Shown piece after piece: positions 46,763 to 53,490 of a DNA stretch of 64,000 nucleotides. Both the position numbers and the translations under genes were made by a program. Where the stretch lies: NCBI GenBank assembly GCA_029210125.1, contig JARGPR010000001.1:124001-188000 (forward strand), written 5' to 3'. The DNA comes from Pseudomonadales bacterium. Lineage in GTDB: Bacteria; Pseudomonadota; Gammaproteobacteria; Pseudomonadales; JAHRWD01. A model generated the notes under the pieces. That model was not told the DNA's origin and searched no databases. It worked only from the letters and a program-made list of their open reading frames with translations. How positions within the stretch are numbered: position 1 is the stretch's first letter; every line of letters starts with the position of its first letter.

Positions 46763-48232
46763 TTACGAGACCAGCTCAAAATCATCCAGATTAGGTTCGG
46801 CCATGGTTGCGCGGAACTGTTTCATCGACCAAGGCCAGGCTGCGGGTACGCCACGGTCATCCAGATACCAGCTATCACAACCGGATACCCAAACGGTTTT
46901 TTTTGTGGCTTCAACGCGATCTGCTTCGGTACGGTCGAGGGCTTCTTTTTTAGCTGAAAATTGTTTGAAATCACCCTGTTTGATGTGATCAATCAGCTTC
47001 ATGAAATAGGCGAACTGGATATCCGCAACGTCAATCAGTGAGAAATTACCAACCGGGCCATTAGGACCATTCAATAAAATGAGGTTCGGAAACTCGGGAA
47101 TCGAAACCGAAAGATAGGCTGAGGGTCGCTCTCTCCATGCCTGTTCCAGTGTGATGCCGTTATTGCCGGTTACCTCAATGGGTCGCAGGAATTGATCGAC
47201 CTTGAAGCCGGTTGAGATCACCAGCACATCCAGCTTGTGCAGCTTACCATCGGCGGTACGAATACCCTCAGGTTCAATCCCGGTGATCTTATCCGTCACC
47301 AGTTCAGTATCCGGGTGCTGGATCGCATCGTAATAGTTGTCGGACATAATTAGCCGCTTGCAGGCAGCCTGATAGTCGGGTCGTAGTTTTTCGCGTAATA
47401 CTGGGTCCTTAATATTTTGCTCAAGGTTATCCAACGTCAGCTCCGCAATCATAGCTAGGGCTTCTGGGTTTTCGCCGACCACAGCGGATGAAAAACCACC
47501 CTCAGACAACTCCGCATTTTCCGCGCGGATTTTATCCAGAAGCTCAGGGTTATCACGGAAATTTTTCTTCTCTTCCTCAGTGTATGCAGGATTGGGGCGG
47601 GGCATAATCCATTGAGCTGTACGCTGAAACTGCTCCAGTTTTTTAACCTTTCCAGACAGGGCGCCCACAACCTGTATCGCGGTTGAACCAGTACCGATAA
47701 TGCCAACGCGTTTATCCTCAAGGGGTACGCTGTGATCCCAGCGAGCAGTGTGGAACAGGGTGCCTTTAAAGCTGTTTATGCCCGGAATATCAGGCATAGA
47801 AGGTCGATGAAGTACGCCAGTTGCACCGATTACAAAATCCGCCTCATCCAGGTCACCATTCTTTGTTTTAAGGTGCCAGCGGCCATTACGGAAGACCATA
47901 GAAGCGATCTCGGTATCGAATTTAACGTGCTGGTACACGCCGAATCGATCAGCAACACTCTGCAGATATTCATATATTTCAGCACCGGGTGAGCAGGCAT
48001 GGCTCCAGTCCGGGTTCGGCGCAAAGTCATAACAGTAAAAATGCGAAGGTACATCGCAGGCAACGCCTGGATATTGGTTCTCACGCCAGGTGCCGCCCAG
48101 GCTCTTGGCCTTTTCATAGAGCGTGAAATTGGTGAAACCAGCTTCTCTCAACTTAACGGCGCTGAGTATCCCCGCCATTCCGCCGCCGATTATGACGAAC
48201 CTGGTGTCCTTGTCCTGTGGGTGATTGCTCAT
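46763..48232 (-). CDS. Flavin-containing Baeyer-Villiger-type monooxygenase
   Basis: 489-aa class B flavoprotein monooxygenase. FAD-binding GGGMAGI (about 16-22), the BVMO fingerprint FKGTLFHTARWD (FxGxxxHxxxW), the LGGTWRENQYPGVACD BVMO-associated motif (about 45-60), and the NADPH-binding GTGSTAIQV (about 180-188) are all present. It would insert oxygen into a ketone, giving an ester or lactone, with NADPH and O2. Substrate unknown; terpenoid or cyclic-ketone catabolism is common in this class. An AGGAGGA ribosome-binding site precedes the ATG. Confidence 0.88.
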   Translation of the reverse strand: MSNHPQDKDTRFVIIGGGMAGILSAVKLREAGFTNFTLYEKAKSLGGTWRENQYPGVACDVPSHFYCYDFAPNPDWSHACSPGAEIYEYLQSVADRFGVYQHVKFDTEIASMVFRNGRWHLKTKNGDLDEADFVIGATGVLHRPSMPDIPGINSFKGTLFHTARWDHSVPLEDKRVGIIGTGSTAIQVVGALSGKVKKLEQFQRTAQWIMPRPNPAYTEEEKKNFRDNPELLDKIRAENAELSEGGFSSAVVGENPEALAMIAELTLDNLEQNIKDPVLREKLRPDYQAACKRLIMSDNYYDAIQHPDTELVTDKITGIEPEGIRTADGKLHKLDVLVISTGFKVDQFLRPIEVTGNNGITLEQAWRERPSAYLSVSIPEFPNLILLNGPNGPVGNFSLIDVADIQFAYFMKLIDHIKQGDFKQFSAKKEALDRTEADRVEATKKTVWVSGCDSWYLDDRGVPAAWPWSMKQFRATMAEPNLDDFELVS

Positions 48233-48733
48233 TGCATTTATCCTCCTGGATAGTTCTTATTATTCTAAAGTCACTTTCTTGTGATTGCCTTGTAGCTATA
48301 TTTTGAGCGTAAAATCGTATTCAATTTACCCGGTAGCGTAACAGGGTTTATTGACTTAGGGCATGAAATTCGTCAGGTTTCTCTTAAATATGGATGTGAT
48401 ATAAAGTGGTTGAGTGAACCGACATCGCATACATTACTATATGGGAAGCACTACTCAACAATAATTAGAATAATAAATTAGGTGGCTTGTATGGAATGGA
48501 AAGCCCCCGTTTTTCTAAACAAAAATCGGGTATAAAAATACCTGCATTAATACAGGTTGGTGTAGAGCGTTTTGAATTATGTGGTCCCGATATTGATGAA
48601 CTGGATTGTAAGTTAGAATAAATAGGGCGGATGGATGCCAAAACGATTGATGGAAATAATGGCGTGTAAAAATGCCGCTTTTTGGTTTTTTTCACAGCCT
48701 CGTTAAGCAAATAAAAAAAAGGAGAAAAATATA
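48233..48733. other. 500-base gene-free stretch at the edge of the accessory region
   Basis: No credible gene on either strand: the open frames present are low-complexity or lack ribosome-binding sites. The 3' part includes a weak imperfect inverted repeat near 48505-48530 and an AT-rich leader with AGGAG just upstream of the GTG at 48734. It marks the transition from ordinary chromosomal genes to the small-secreted-protein array. Confidence 0.5.
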
Positions 48734-49078
48734 GTGAAATTTAAACTTTGCGGGCTATTTGGAATCTTGCTGTCTTCACAAGTAGCAGCAACAGACTATA
48801 CCGGGAAGATCCAAGGTCTTGTACTTTATCAGATTTCAACCACATCCCCCCCTATTCTATTCATCACGGCAACTTCAGGTGTTACAGGTACCGATTGCAA
48901 TACGACAAATAGATATACCATCCATCTAGATAATGACTACGGAAAAGCAATTTATTCTTTACTTCTCACCGCTTATGCAACAGGCGAGCCTGTTAGACTG
49001 AAAGGCTTGGGGACCTGTAATAATTTTGGCAATGCCGAAGATTTACGCTATATGTGTACCGAAAATGGCCCATGCTAA
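48734..49078 (+). CDS. Small secreted disulfide-type protein, array member A
   Basis: 114-aa exported protein of unknown function. Signal peptide 1-19 (cleavage after VAA), then YTGKIQGLVLY, two cysteines flanking the core (Cys in TDCNTTN and in GTCNNF) and the array hallmark YSLLLTAYATGEPV before the second Cys; a further C-terminal CTENGPC adds two cysteines. GTG start with an AGGAGA ribosome-binding site 8 bases upstream. It is the only plus-strand member of a six-gene array (48.7-52.3 kb) sharing this layout; the others are on the minus strand. No database family is recognised from memory. Confidence 0.78.
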   Translation: MKFKLCGLFGILLSSQVAATDYTGKIQGLVLYQISTTSPPILFITATSGVTGTDCNTTNRYTIHLDNDYGKAIYSLLLTAYATGEPVRLKGLGTCNNFGNAEDLRYMCTENGPC

Positions 49079-49329
49079 AAAATCAACCTGGCTGATGAAC
49101 TTCCTTGGGCGCCTGGTCAACCTTGGGAAGTCCACTCGATGAGGCATGGTAAATGCTACTCGACGATCGATGCGGTGCCTGGTGTGCGATAAAAAGGACA
49201 GGCTCTATTCCCGTGGGTTTTATAAAGCTTTCTCCGGCGGGTCACGGGAGTGTTCCCTGGGTAATATAGCCACAGGGAAGCGGAGTAGGCTTTTGTCGCT
49301 TAGTTAAAGTGCCCGTTACATTGGGGCGC

Positions 49330-49536
49330 TTCAATCCGCTCTCATTTTTGTATCATCCCTGGGGAAGAGGTAGCAAGGAAAGCACCAGCGGGTTAATCCA
49401 TCAGTACTTCCCCGAAACAGCAGGTGCGGAAAAATTGACCCAACAATAATGCAACCGTATTGCAGATAGAACCAACAGCGGGCCGAGAAAACGATACGGC
49501 TCTAAAACACCAGCGGAAATGCGCCGTGGGAGATGA
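49330..49536 (+). pseudogene. IS30-type transposase 3' remnant
   Basis: One plus-strand frame from about 49330 to the TGA at 49534-49536 reads as the C-terminal third of an IS30-family transposase: HPWGRGSKESTSGLIHQYFP corresponds to the usual SPWQRGSNENTNGLLRQYFP, and RTNSGPRKRYGSKTPAEM to the LNxRPRKxLGxKTPAE block. An in-frame TAA interrupts it at about 49456. The DDE catalytic core upstream is gone, so the element is dead. Possible older traces extend upstream to about 49265. Confidence 0.7.
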
Positions 49537-49575
49537 ACACCATTGTTGCGGTTCGAACTTGATACTAGGGTTTAG

Positions 49576-49923
49576 TTATCTAACCAACATTAAATAGGCT
49601 GGGTTTGGAGCACCTGAATAAGTGGGGATATTGGAGCAGTCCATAGTACCTCCTTGGTCTGAATACATTAAGGTAACACTTTTGTCGTGGGTCATTGAGC
49701 TTACAGCGGTTGAAAACCATAGCGAACATGTGACTGTATCTATCCCTTCGGTACCATCGGTTTTGCATATCCTCGTATAATCGTTTCTCCAGCTACCTTT
49801 AATCATCACATTATTGCTCGAATCTATATAGATATTGCTTATTGTTCCACTACACCATATGTTGGCGGCGTTGCATGTGGAAGATATAAATATCAACCCT
49901 ATAAGTAAAAAACGAACCCTCAT
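49576..49923 (-). CDS. Small secreted disulfide-type protein, array member B
   Basis: 115 aa from the ATG at 49923, which follows GGGAGAAT; a longer frame to 49953 has no ribosome-binding site. Signal peptide of about 19 residues ending CNA, then NIWCSGTISNIYI (the G-x-I opening), four further cysteines including VTCSLWF and MDCSNI, and FSTAVSSMTHDKSV in place of the hydrophobic LLAA helix. It is the most divergent member, with a longer C-terminus. The end of this gene abuts the IS30 remnant. Function unknown; periplasmic or secreted. Confidence 0.72.
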   Translation of the reverse strand: MRVRFLLIGLIFISSTCNAANIWCSGTISNIYIDSSNNVMIKGSWRNDYTRICKTDGTEGIDTVTCSLWFSTAVSSMTHDKSVTLMYSDQGGTMDCSNIPTYSGAPNPAYLMLVR

Positions 49924-49979
49924 ATCATTCTCCCAAATTTGCGTTATGGTCACCCATCACGTTTGTGGATGGTTTTAAT

Positions 49980-50057
49980 TAACAAGTGATTACTTAAGTC
50001 ATTCAGCAGTTCTGTCGCGAAATAACCGAGACCAAATTAAATTACGGTCGCTTGTTA
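49980..50057. repeat. Imperfect inverted repeat between array members B and C
   Basis: TAACAAGTGA at 49980-49989 and TCGCTTGTTA at 50048-50057 are near-perfect inverted copies (one mismatch), 78 bases end to end. The spacing and TAACAAG/CTTGTTA ends resemble an integron attC recombination site; the inner L-box pairing expected of attC is poor. No integrase is in the window. Confidence 0.4.
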
Positions 50058-50384
50058 TGTTTTACTTGCGTTAGCTGACAGAACTATACATGTAATTGTA
50101 TCAGCGGGCGCAGTTTGGTCGTGATCGAGCACTATGCTTAATTCCTCACCAGTTTTACTGGCCGCCAAGATATATGCCCAAATAGCTTTAGCGTAATTAT
50201 CATCGGTAAAATTAATTTGAGCTCGATTATGGCTGCACGTATCTGGGAGAGAGCTACTTGTAACATAACCAACTCCATTGTTTAAAAATAGATGCCAATT
50301 ATTTAAATTGGCAGTCCAAAACCTATCGGCATATGAGATGGACGTAATGAGACATAACAACAGAATGGGAAACACCTTGGTCAT
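50055..50384 (-). CDS. Small secreted disulfide-type protein, array member C
   Basis: 109-aa exported protein: signal peptide 1-19 (cleaved after SYA), RFWTANLNNWHLFLNN opening, first Cys in DTCSHNRA, hallmark helix WAYILAASKTGEEL, second Cys in TITCIVL. This fits the array layout of signal peptide, short strand, Cys, LLAA-type helix, Cys. The stop codon lies inside the inverted repeat described at 49980. Function unknown. Confidence 0.75.
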   Translation of the reverse strand: MTKVFPILLLCLITSISYADRFWTANLNNWHLFLNNGVGYVTSSSLPDTCSHNRAQINFTDDNYAKAIWAYILAASKTGEELSIVLDHDQTAPADTITCIVLSANASKT

Positions 50385-50674
50385 AATTTATTAATCCACG
50401 ATTAGAGTTATTTTTGGCGATATGTGTATTTGTAACAAAACAACTTTTTCTCGGTTCTGATCAAAGAGAAAAATTTTCGTCTTCCGGCTTTCAATACTGT
50501 CAACTGTCAACTGTCAACTCGATACAGCCAATTTTGGAAACCACGAATTGGGTTACACCCCAATGGGGTGAGTGAGCATGGTCGCTGGTTGAAATCAATC
50601 GAACTACGCGTTCGCGTACTTTTTTGAATATCCGGATTGTCTGTTCATTAGCCTCCAATCAACCCAGGGGCGAT
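50385..50674. other. Intergenic stretch with a 7-bp tandem repeat
   Basis: Contains three perfect copies of CTGTCAA (50497-50517) and an ACCCCAATGGGGT palindrome near 50555, but no gene. A hairpin TACGCG/CGCGTA with following T run on the plus strand lies near 50603. Nothing here can be tied to a function. Confidence 0.5.
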
Positions 50675-51001
50675 TCAGAATGAAAGTGCATGCACAACCG
50701 GACGATTAGCAATGCAATCAGCCTCAATTTTGTCATAACCCACTGATACTGTAGCGCCAGAAGTTTTAGCTGCTAGTAACATAGAATAGTAGCGGTCTCT
50801 TTGTTTTTCTGTGAGAGCATGGGACAGAGCGAAAAAATCATCAGAGCATTTGTGATCAATAGGCATTGAGTCCAGTCCAAAATATATAGTGCTATTGTTA
50901 TAAACTTTTACCCAGCTGACTTTTGATGAATGGTTTCCGGTGTAAGCTGCCAAGCAGGGGAAAGCGAGCATAAGAAGCGTAAATATAAAAGAATTTTTCA
51001 T
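50675..51001 (-). CDS. Small secreted disulfide-type protein, array member D
   Basis: 108-aa exported protein: signal peptide 1-18 (cleaved after CLA), SSKVSWVKVYNNSTIYF opening strands, first Cys HKCSDDF, hallmark YYSMLLAAKTSGATVSV, second Cys EADCIANR, and VVHALSF C-terminus. It is the clearest representative of the array family. Preceded on its strand by intergenic sequence with the IS3 remnant, so it is probably transcribed by its own promoter. Confidence 0.78.
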   Translation of the reverse strand: MKNSFIFTLLMLAFPCLAAYTGNHSSKVSWVKVYNNSTIYFGLDSMPIDHKCSDDFFALSHALTEKQRDRYYSMLLAAKTSGATVSVGYDKIEADCIANRPVVHALSF

Positions 51002-51225
51002 GTTGGTTTTCCATTTTTGTGAACATAATGCTGACTGGCCTGATTACTAAAAGGCGGGCTGGTTCAATACTTTGTGAATTGTATAAGTTTAGATGTTGCT
51101 CAATTCTCCTCGTCTGATTGTAGCGCGCTGCTGTCGTTTTCTACAACGAAACCCTTGGCACGTTGATGATGGGCAGGAGGATTGATAAGCGACTAGTTTT
51201 ACCCAAGAACACCGAGGTAATATTT

Positions 51226-51440
51226 ATTTTTTTTGCTCAACCCGCCTGCATTTTTTTAGCTCCCATATCTCTCCTTGGTCGGGTGTCACCGGCGTTTCTT
51301 GTGGTGATACACCAATAGTTTCTTTGCGTAGTTGGTGAACCAATTTGCACATGGTGGGTTTTCCAACGTCCGTGGTATCAGTGGTTTCAAACCGAAATTC
51401 AGGGCTAAAAGCTGCCCTTGTTCGGCTATTTATTGACCGC
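51226..51440 (-). pseudogene. IS3-type transposase OrfA remnant
   Basis: On the minus strand the reading frame contains RTRAAFSPEFR, matching the usual N-terminus of IS3-family OrfA (RTFSPEFRLEA), then after an apparent internal deletion CKLVHQLRKETIGVSP, TPVTPDQGEIWELKKCRRVE, matching the WVRQLRxERxGxSP and TPEQxEIRELKKRLxRxE blocks. OrfB with the DDE core is absent. A 9-bp perfect inverted repeat (GCCCTTGTT/AACAAGGGC, 51414-51450) lies at its upstream end. The element is inactive. Confidence 0.72.
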
Positions 51441-51473
51441 AAACAAGGGCCGGTCAAGATTGGATTGTTATAT

Positions 51474-51815
51474 TCAGTCTATCCGCTCAACCACGTATAG
51501 ATAACACACGCCACTAGAATTCTTTGAGCTGTCATTAACCCGAACGTTTAGTTCCTTGCCTGCTAGCTGAGACGCTAAAACAATAGATTGTGAAAATTTT
51601 CCGTCTTCACCTTCGGGGAATGCTATTGCTACTAGCCCATCGTTGGTCGGGCATGAGCCGGCGGAAGAAAAACCATTGATCGAAAATGTCCCATTGCTGC
51701 TCTGTCTCCAATATATCCCTTTTACTGGTCCGCTCGAAAAGTAAACATCGGCTGTGGCTGGCAGGGCGAGTATAAATAGTACAGTAGGGAAAATATTTTT
51801 TATTGATTTGTTCAT
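51474..51815 (-). CDS. Small secreted disulfide-type protein, array member E
   Basis: 113-aa exported protein: signal peptide 1-21 (cleaved after ATA), GPVKGIYWRQSSNGTF opening, first Cys AGSCPTND, hallmark SQSIVLASQLAGKELNV, second Cys SGVCYLYVV. Matches the other array members in layout. Its stop is followed by TATAACAATCC, similar to the edge of the inverted repeat at 49980. Function unknown. Confidence 0.75.
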   Translation of the reverse strand: MNKSIKNIFPTVLFILALPATADVYFSSGPVKGIYWRQSSNGTFSINGFSSAGSCPTNDGLVAIAFPEGEDGKFSQSIVLASQLAGKELNVRVNDSSKNSSGVCYLYVVERID

Positions 51816-51895
51816 TCTATAACCCTTGTTTTGTCACTTGCTTAGCACCATAGCTCAGGAGCGTGATACCACGCCATAAGAGGTCTAAATTTCAC

Positions 51896-51923
51896 CAAAA
51901 ACGCGACGCGGTATTACGTCGCC
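51896..51923 (-). terminator. Terminator downstream of array member F
   Basis: On the minus strand GGCGACG-TAATACCG-CGTCGCG followed by TTTTT. It lies between members F and E and would separate their transcripts, so the array is not one operon. Confidence 0.7.
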
Positions 51924-51959
51924 TGGAGCCACTTGTATGGCATTTATTGTTTGATTTTT

Positions 51960-52280
51960 CTACTTTATTTGAATTTGATTTACCTGCGCAATACCATTTT
52001 CACAATTCGATACCCAAAGATTAACCTCTGCTTTAGCATATTTTGCAGAAAGCAATGAGCTCGTTACCCTATCCATAAACACATTATCATCGACTGCGGT
52101 CCATTCAGCCATTGTTGATCCACATGTAGAGTCAACCACCTCATCAAATACCACCCTAACACCCCAATCAGGATGTAGGTCAATTCGTTGAATGGTTGAC
52201 CAGCCAGACCAACCTGTAGCATTTACAATGGATGAAAATAGAACGCTCGTAAATGCTAATAATATTATTTTAGTTTTCAA
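51960..52280 (-). CDS. Small secreted disulfide-type protein, array member F
   Basis: 106-aa exported protein: signal peptide 1-21 (cleaved after VNA), WSGWSTIQRIDLHPDWGVRVVF opening strands, first Cys DSTCGST, hallmark TSSLLSAKYAKAEVNLWV, second Cys VSNCENG. The last member of the array and the most regular in strand spacing. It is followed by its own terminator. Function unknown; the array context links it to the secreted proteins A-E. Confidence 0.75.
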   Translation of the reverse strand: MKTKIILLAFTSVLFSSIVNATGWSGWSTIQRIDLHPDWGVRVVFDEVVDSTCGSTMAEWTAVDDNVFMDRVTSSLLSAKYAKAEVNLWVSNCENGIAQVNQIQIK

Positions 52281-52515
52281 TATTAATACCTCTTGTTTTT
52301 TATTGATTTTATAATTTCCATTGTGCTCCTGCTTTTTTTTATCGTAAACCTAAGCAATTCAAGCCTATGCTGATATCCATATCCGATAAACTTGTATGGG
52401 TTTTCAGGTATAGATAAAAGGGCTGCAAGTATCTGCGTGTATCGTAAGTGGTCAGTGAATGAAGTGCGGATTCCCGGTCCAAAAGAGGTGCGGGTATGCA
52501 TGATTATTTAGGCGA

Positions 52516-53178
52516 TTAATTTTGTATATCTCTGCCGAAATTCTCTCGCCGTAGCACCTGCAATCTATTCATTACTTCTTGTTTGTTTACGCGCGGTTTT
52601 GTCTCATAACCCGAAGGATCACTGGAGGCTCGCAAGGAAGAGCGATTACTACTGCTATTAAATGCAGTAGGTAGGGGGTTAGCGCTGGGGAGGGCGTTGT
52701 TGCTACGTGTTTTGCTAAGCTCCAGCCGCACAGTTTGTTCAGCATGCAATACGAGTACATGATCACGTTTTACCGCATACAGCCTTGTTTGATCCGATAA
52801 CGGTTCGCCGATACGGTATAGCCGACTCTGTCCTGTTTTATTCTTGATCATCGCCGTTGCCTTGCTGGGCTCAGAGGATAGAAATACACCCTCAAGTGTT
52901 AAATTAAGCGGTGCTTCAGGTGCCGTACTTTTCCGTGGAGATGGTGCGGGGGAGAGTACCTCTGTTATAGGTTTTCTAGCTACCACAGAGTCATTCGTGG
53001 GTACCGCGCTGCTGAGTGAAGACAGCGGTGGTACCTCGGTCTCCACCGGGTGAGGATTTGTGTCCGAAAAAAAATAGGATAGATATAACCCAATGCCTGT
53101 AGCGGTTAATCCCGCGAAAACTAATCCGCTATATCTTAACCTTGAACGTAATGATTTTTGTTTCACCGTCAACCTCAA
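52516..53178 (-). CDS. Orphan GspC/type II secretion protein N-like protein
   Basis: 220-aa inner-membrane protein: one transmembrane helix at about 15-36 with cytoplasmic N-terminus, a Pro/Ser-rich linker, then an HR-type domain (about 88-155) with LTLEGVFLSSEPSKATAMI and LYRIGEPLSDQTRLYAVKRDHVLVL that mirror the GspC homology-region pattern. The C-terminal PDZ/coiled segment of full GspC is replaced by a Ser-rich stretch and a short NRLQVLRRENFG helix. No other gsp gene is nearby. It is divergent from the giant Rhs-type gene, with their promoters facing apart; a link to that protein's export is inference. Confidence 0.65.
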   Translation of the reverse strand: MRLTVKQKSLRSRLRYSGLVFAGLTATGIGLYLSYFFSDTNPHPVETEVPPLSSLSSAVPTNDSVVARKPITEVLSPAPSPRKSTAPEAPLNLTLEGVFLSSEPSKATAMIKNKTGQSRLYRIGEPLSDQTRLYAVKRDHVLVLHAEQTVRLELSKTRSNNALPSANPLPTAFNSSSNRSSLRASSDPSGYETKPRVNKQEVMNRLQVLRRENFGRDIQN

Positions 53179-53278
53179 AATCTCCCCAGAGGATATTAGT
53201 GGACCTTAAATTTATTAAAAGTGCAACGCGGTTAAGAAAAAATTTAGTACGTCCTGATGGTAAATGAATAGGTCTGCA

Positions 53279-53306
53279 GATAAAGATAAAGATAAAGATA
53301 AAGATA
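53279..53306. repeat. Hexanucleotide repeat GATAAA upstream of the Rhs-type gene
   Basis: Four perfect GATAAA units plus GATA (28 bases), in the divergent promoter region about 90 bases before the -35 box at 53398. Tracts like this can vary in copy number by slippage and shift spacing of upstream control sites. Confidence 0.9.
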
Positions 53307-53397
53307 CAAGCACTTCAACTTTAACTGGCATTCGTTTGGCAGCATTTCTGATAATTTCATTGAGAGCCCAACAAAATACTAAGTAAATAATCTAAAC

Positions 53398-53427
53398 TTG
53401 ACAAGGGCGAATACAGCTCCGTAAGAT
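53398..53427 (+). promoter_or_regulatory. Sigma-70-type promoter of the Rhs-type gene
   Basis: A consensus -35 TTGACA at 53398-53403 and TAAGAT (4 of 6) at 53422-53427 with 18-base spacing. The leader to the ATG at 53491 would be about 55 bases with AAGGA 6-10 bases before the start. The hexanucleotide tract lies upstream at 53279. Confidence 0.55.
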
Positions 53428-53490
53428 CGATGCATTGTTCGCTTTATAGTGATCGTATTTCTCGGATTTACCCCGCTCAAGGATGACGCA

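Noticed and set aside
48465..48710. 81-codon minus-strand frame in the gap after the monooxygenase
   Set aside because: No ribosome-binding site, no signal or motif; amino-acid make-up is unlike a real protein.
52283..52501. 72-codon minus-strand frame between array member F and the GspC-like gene
   Set aside because: It fits neither the small-secreted-protein pattern nor any family I know, and it has no ribosome-binding site.
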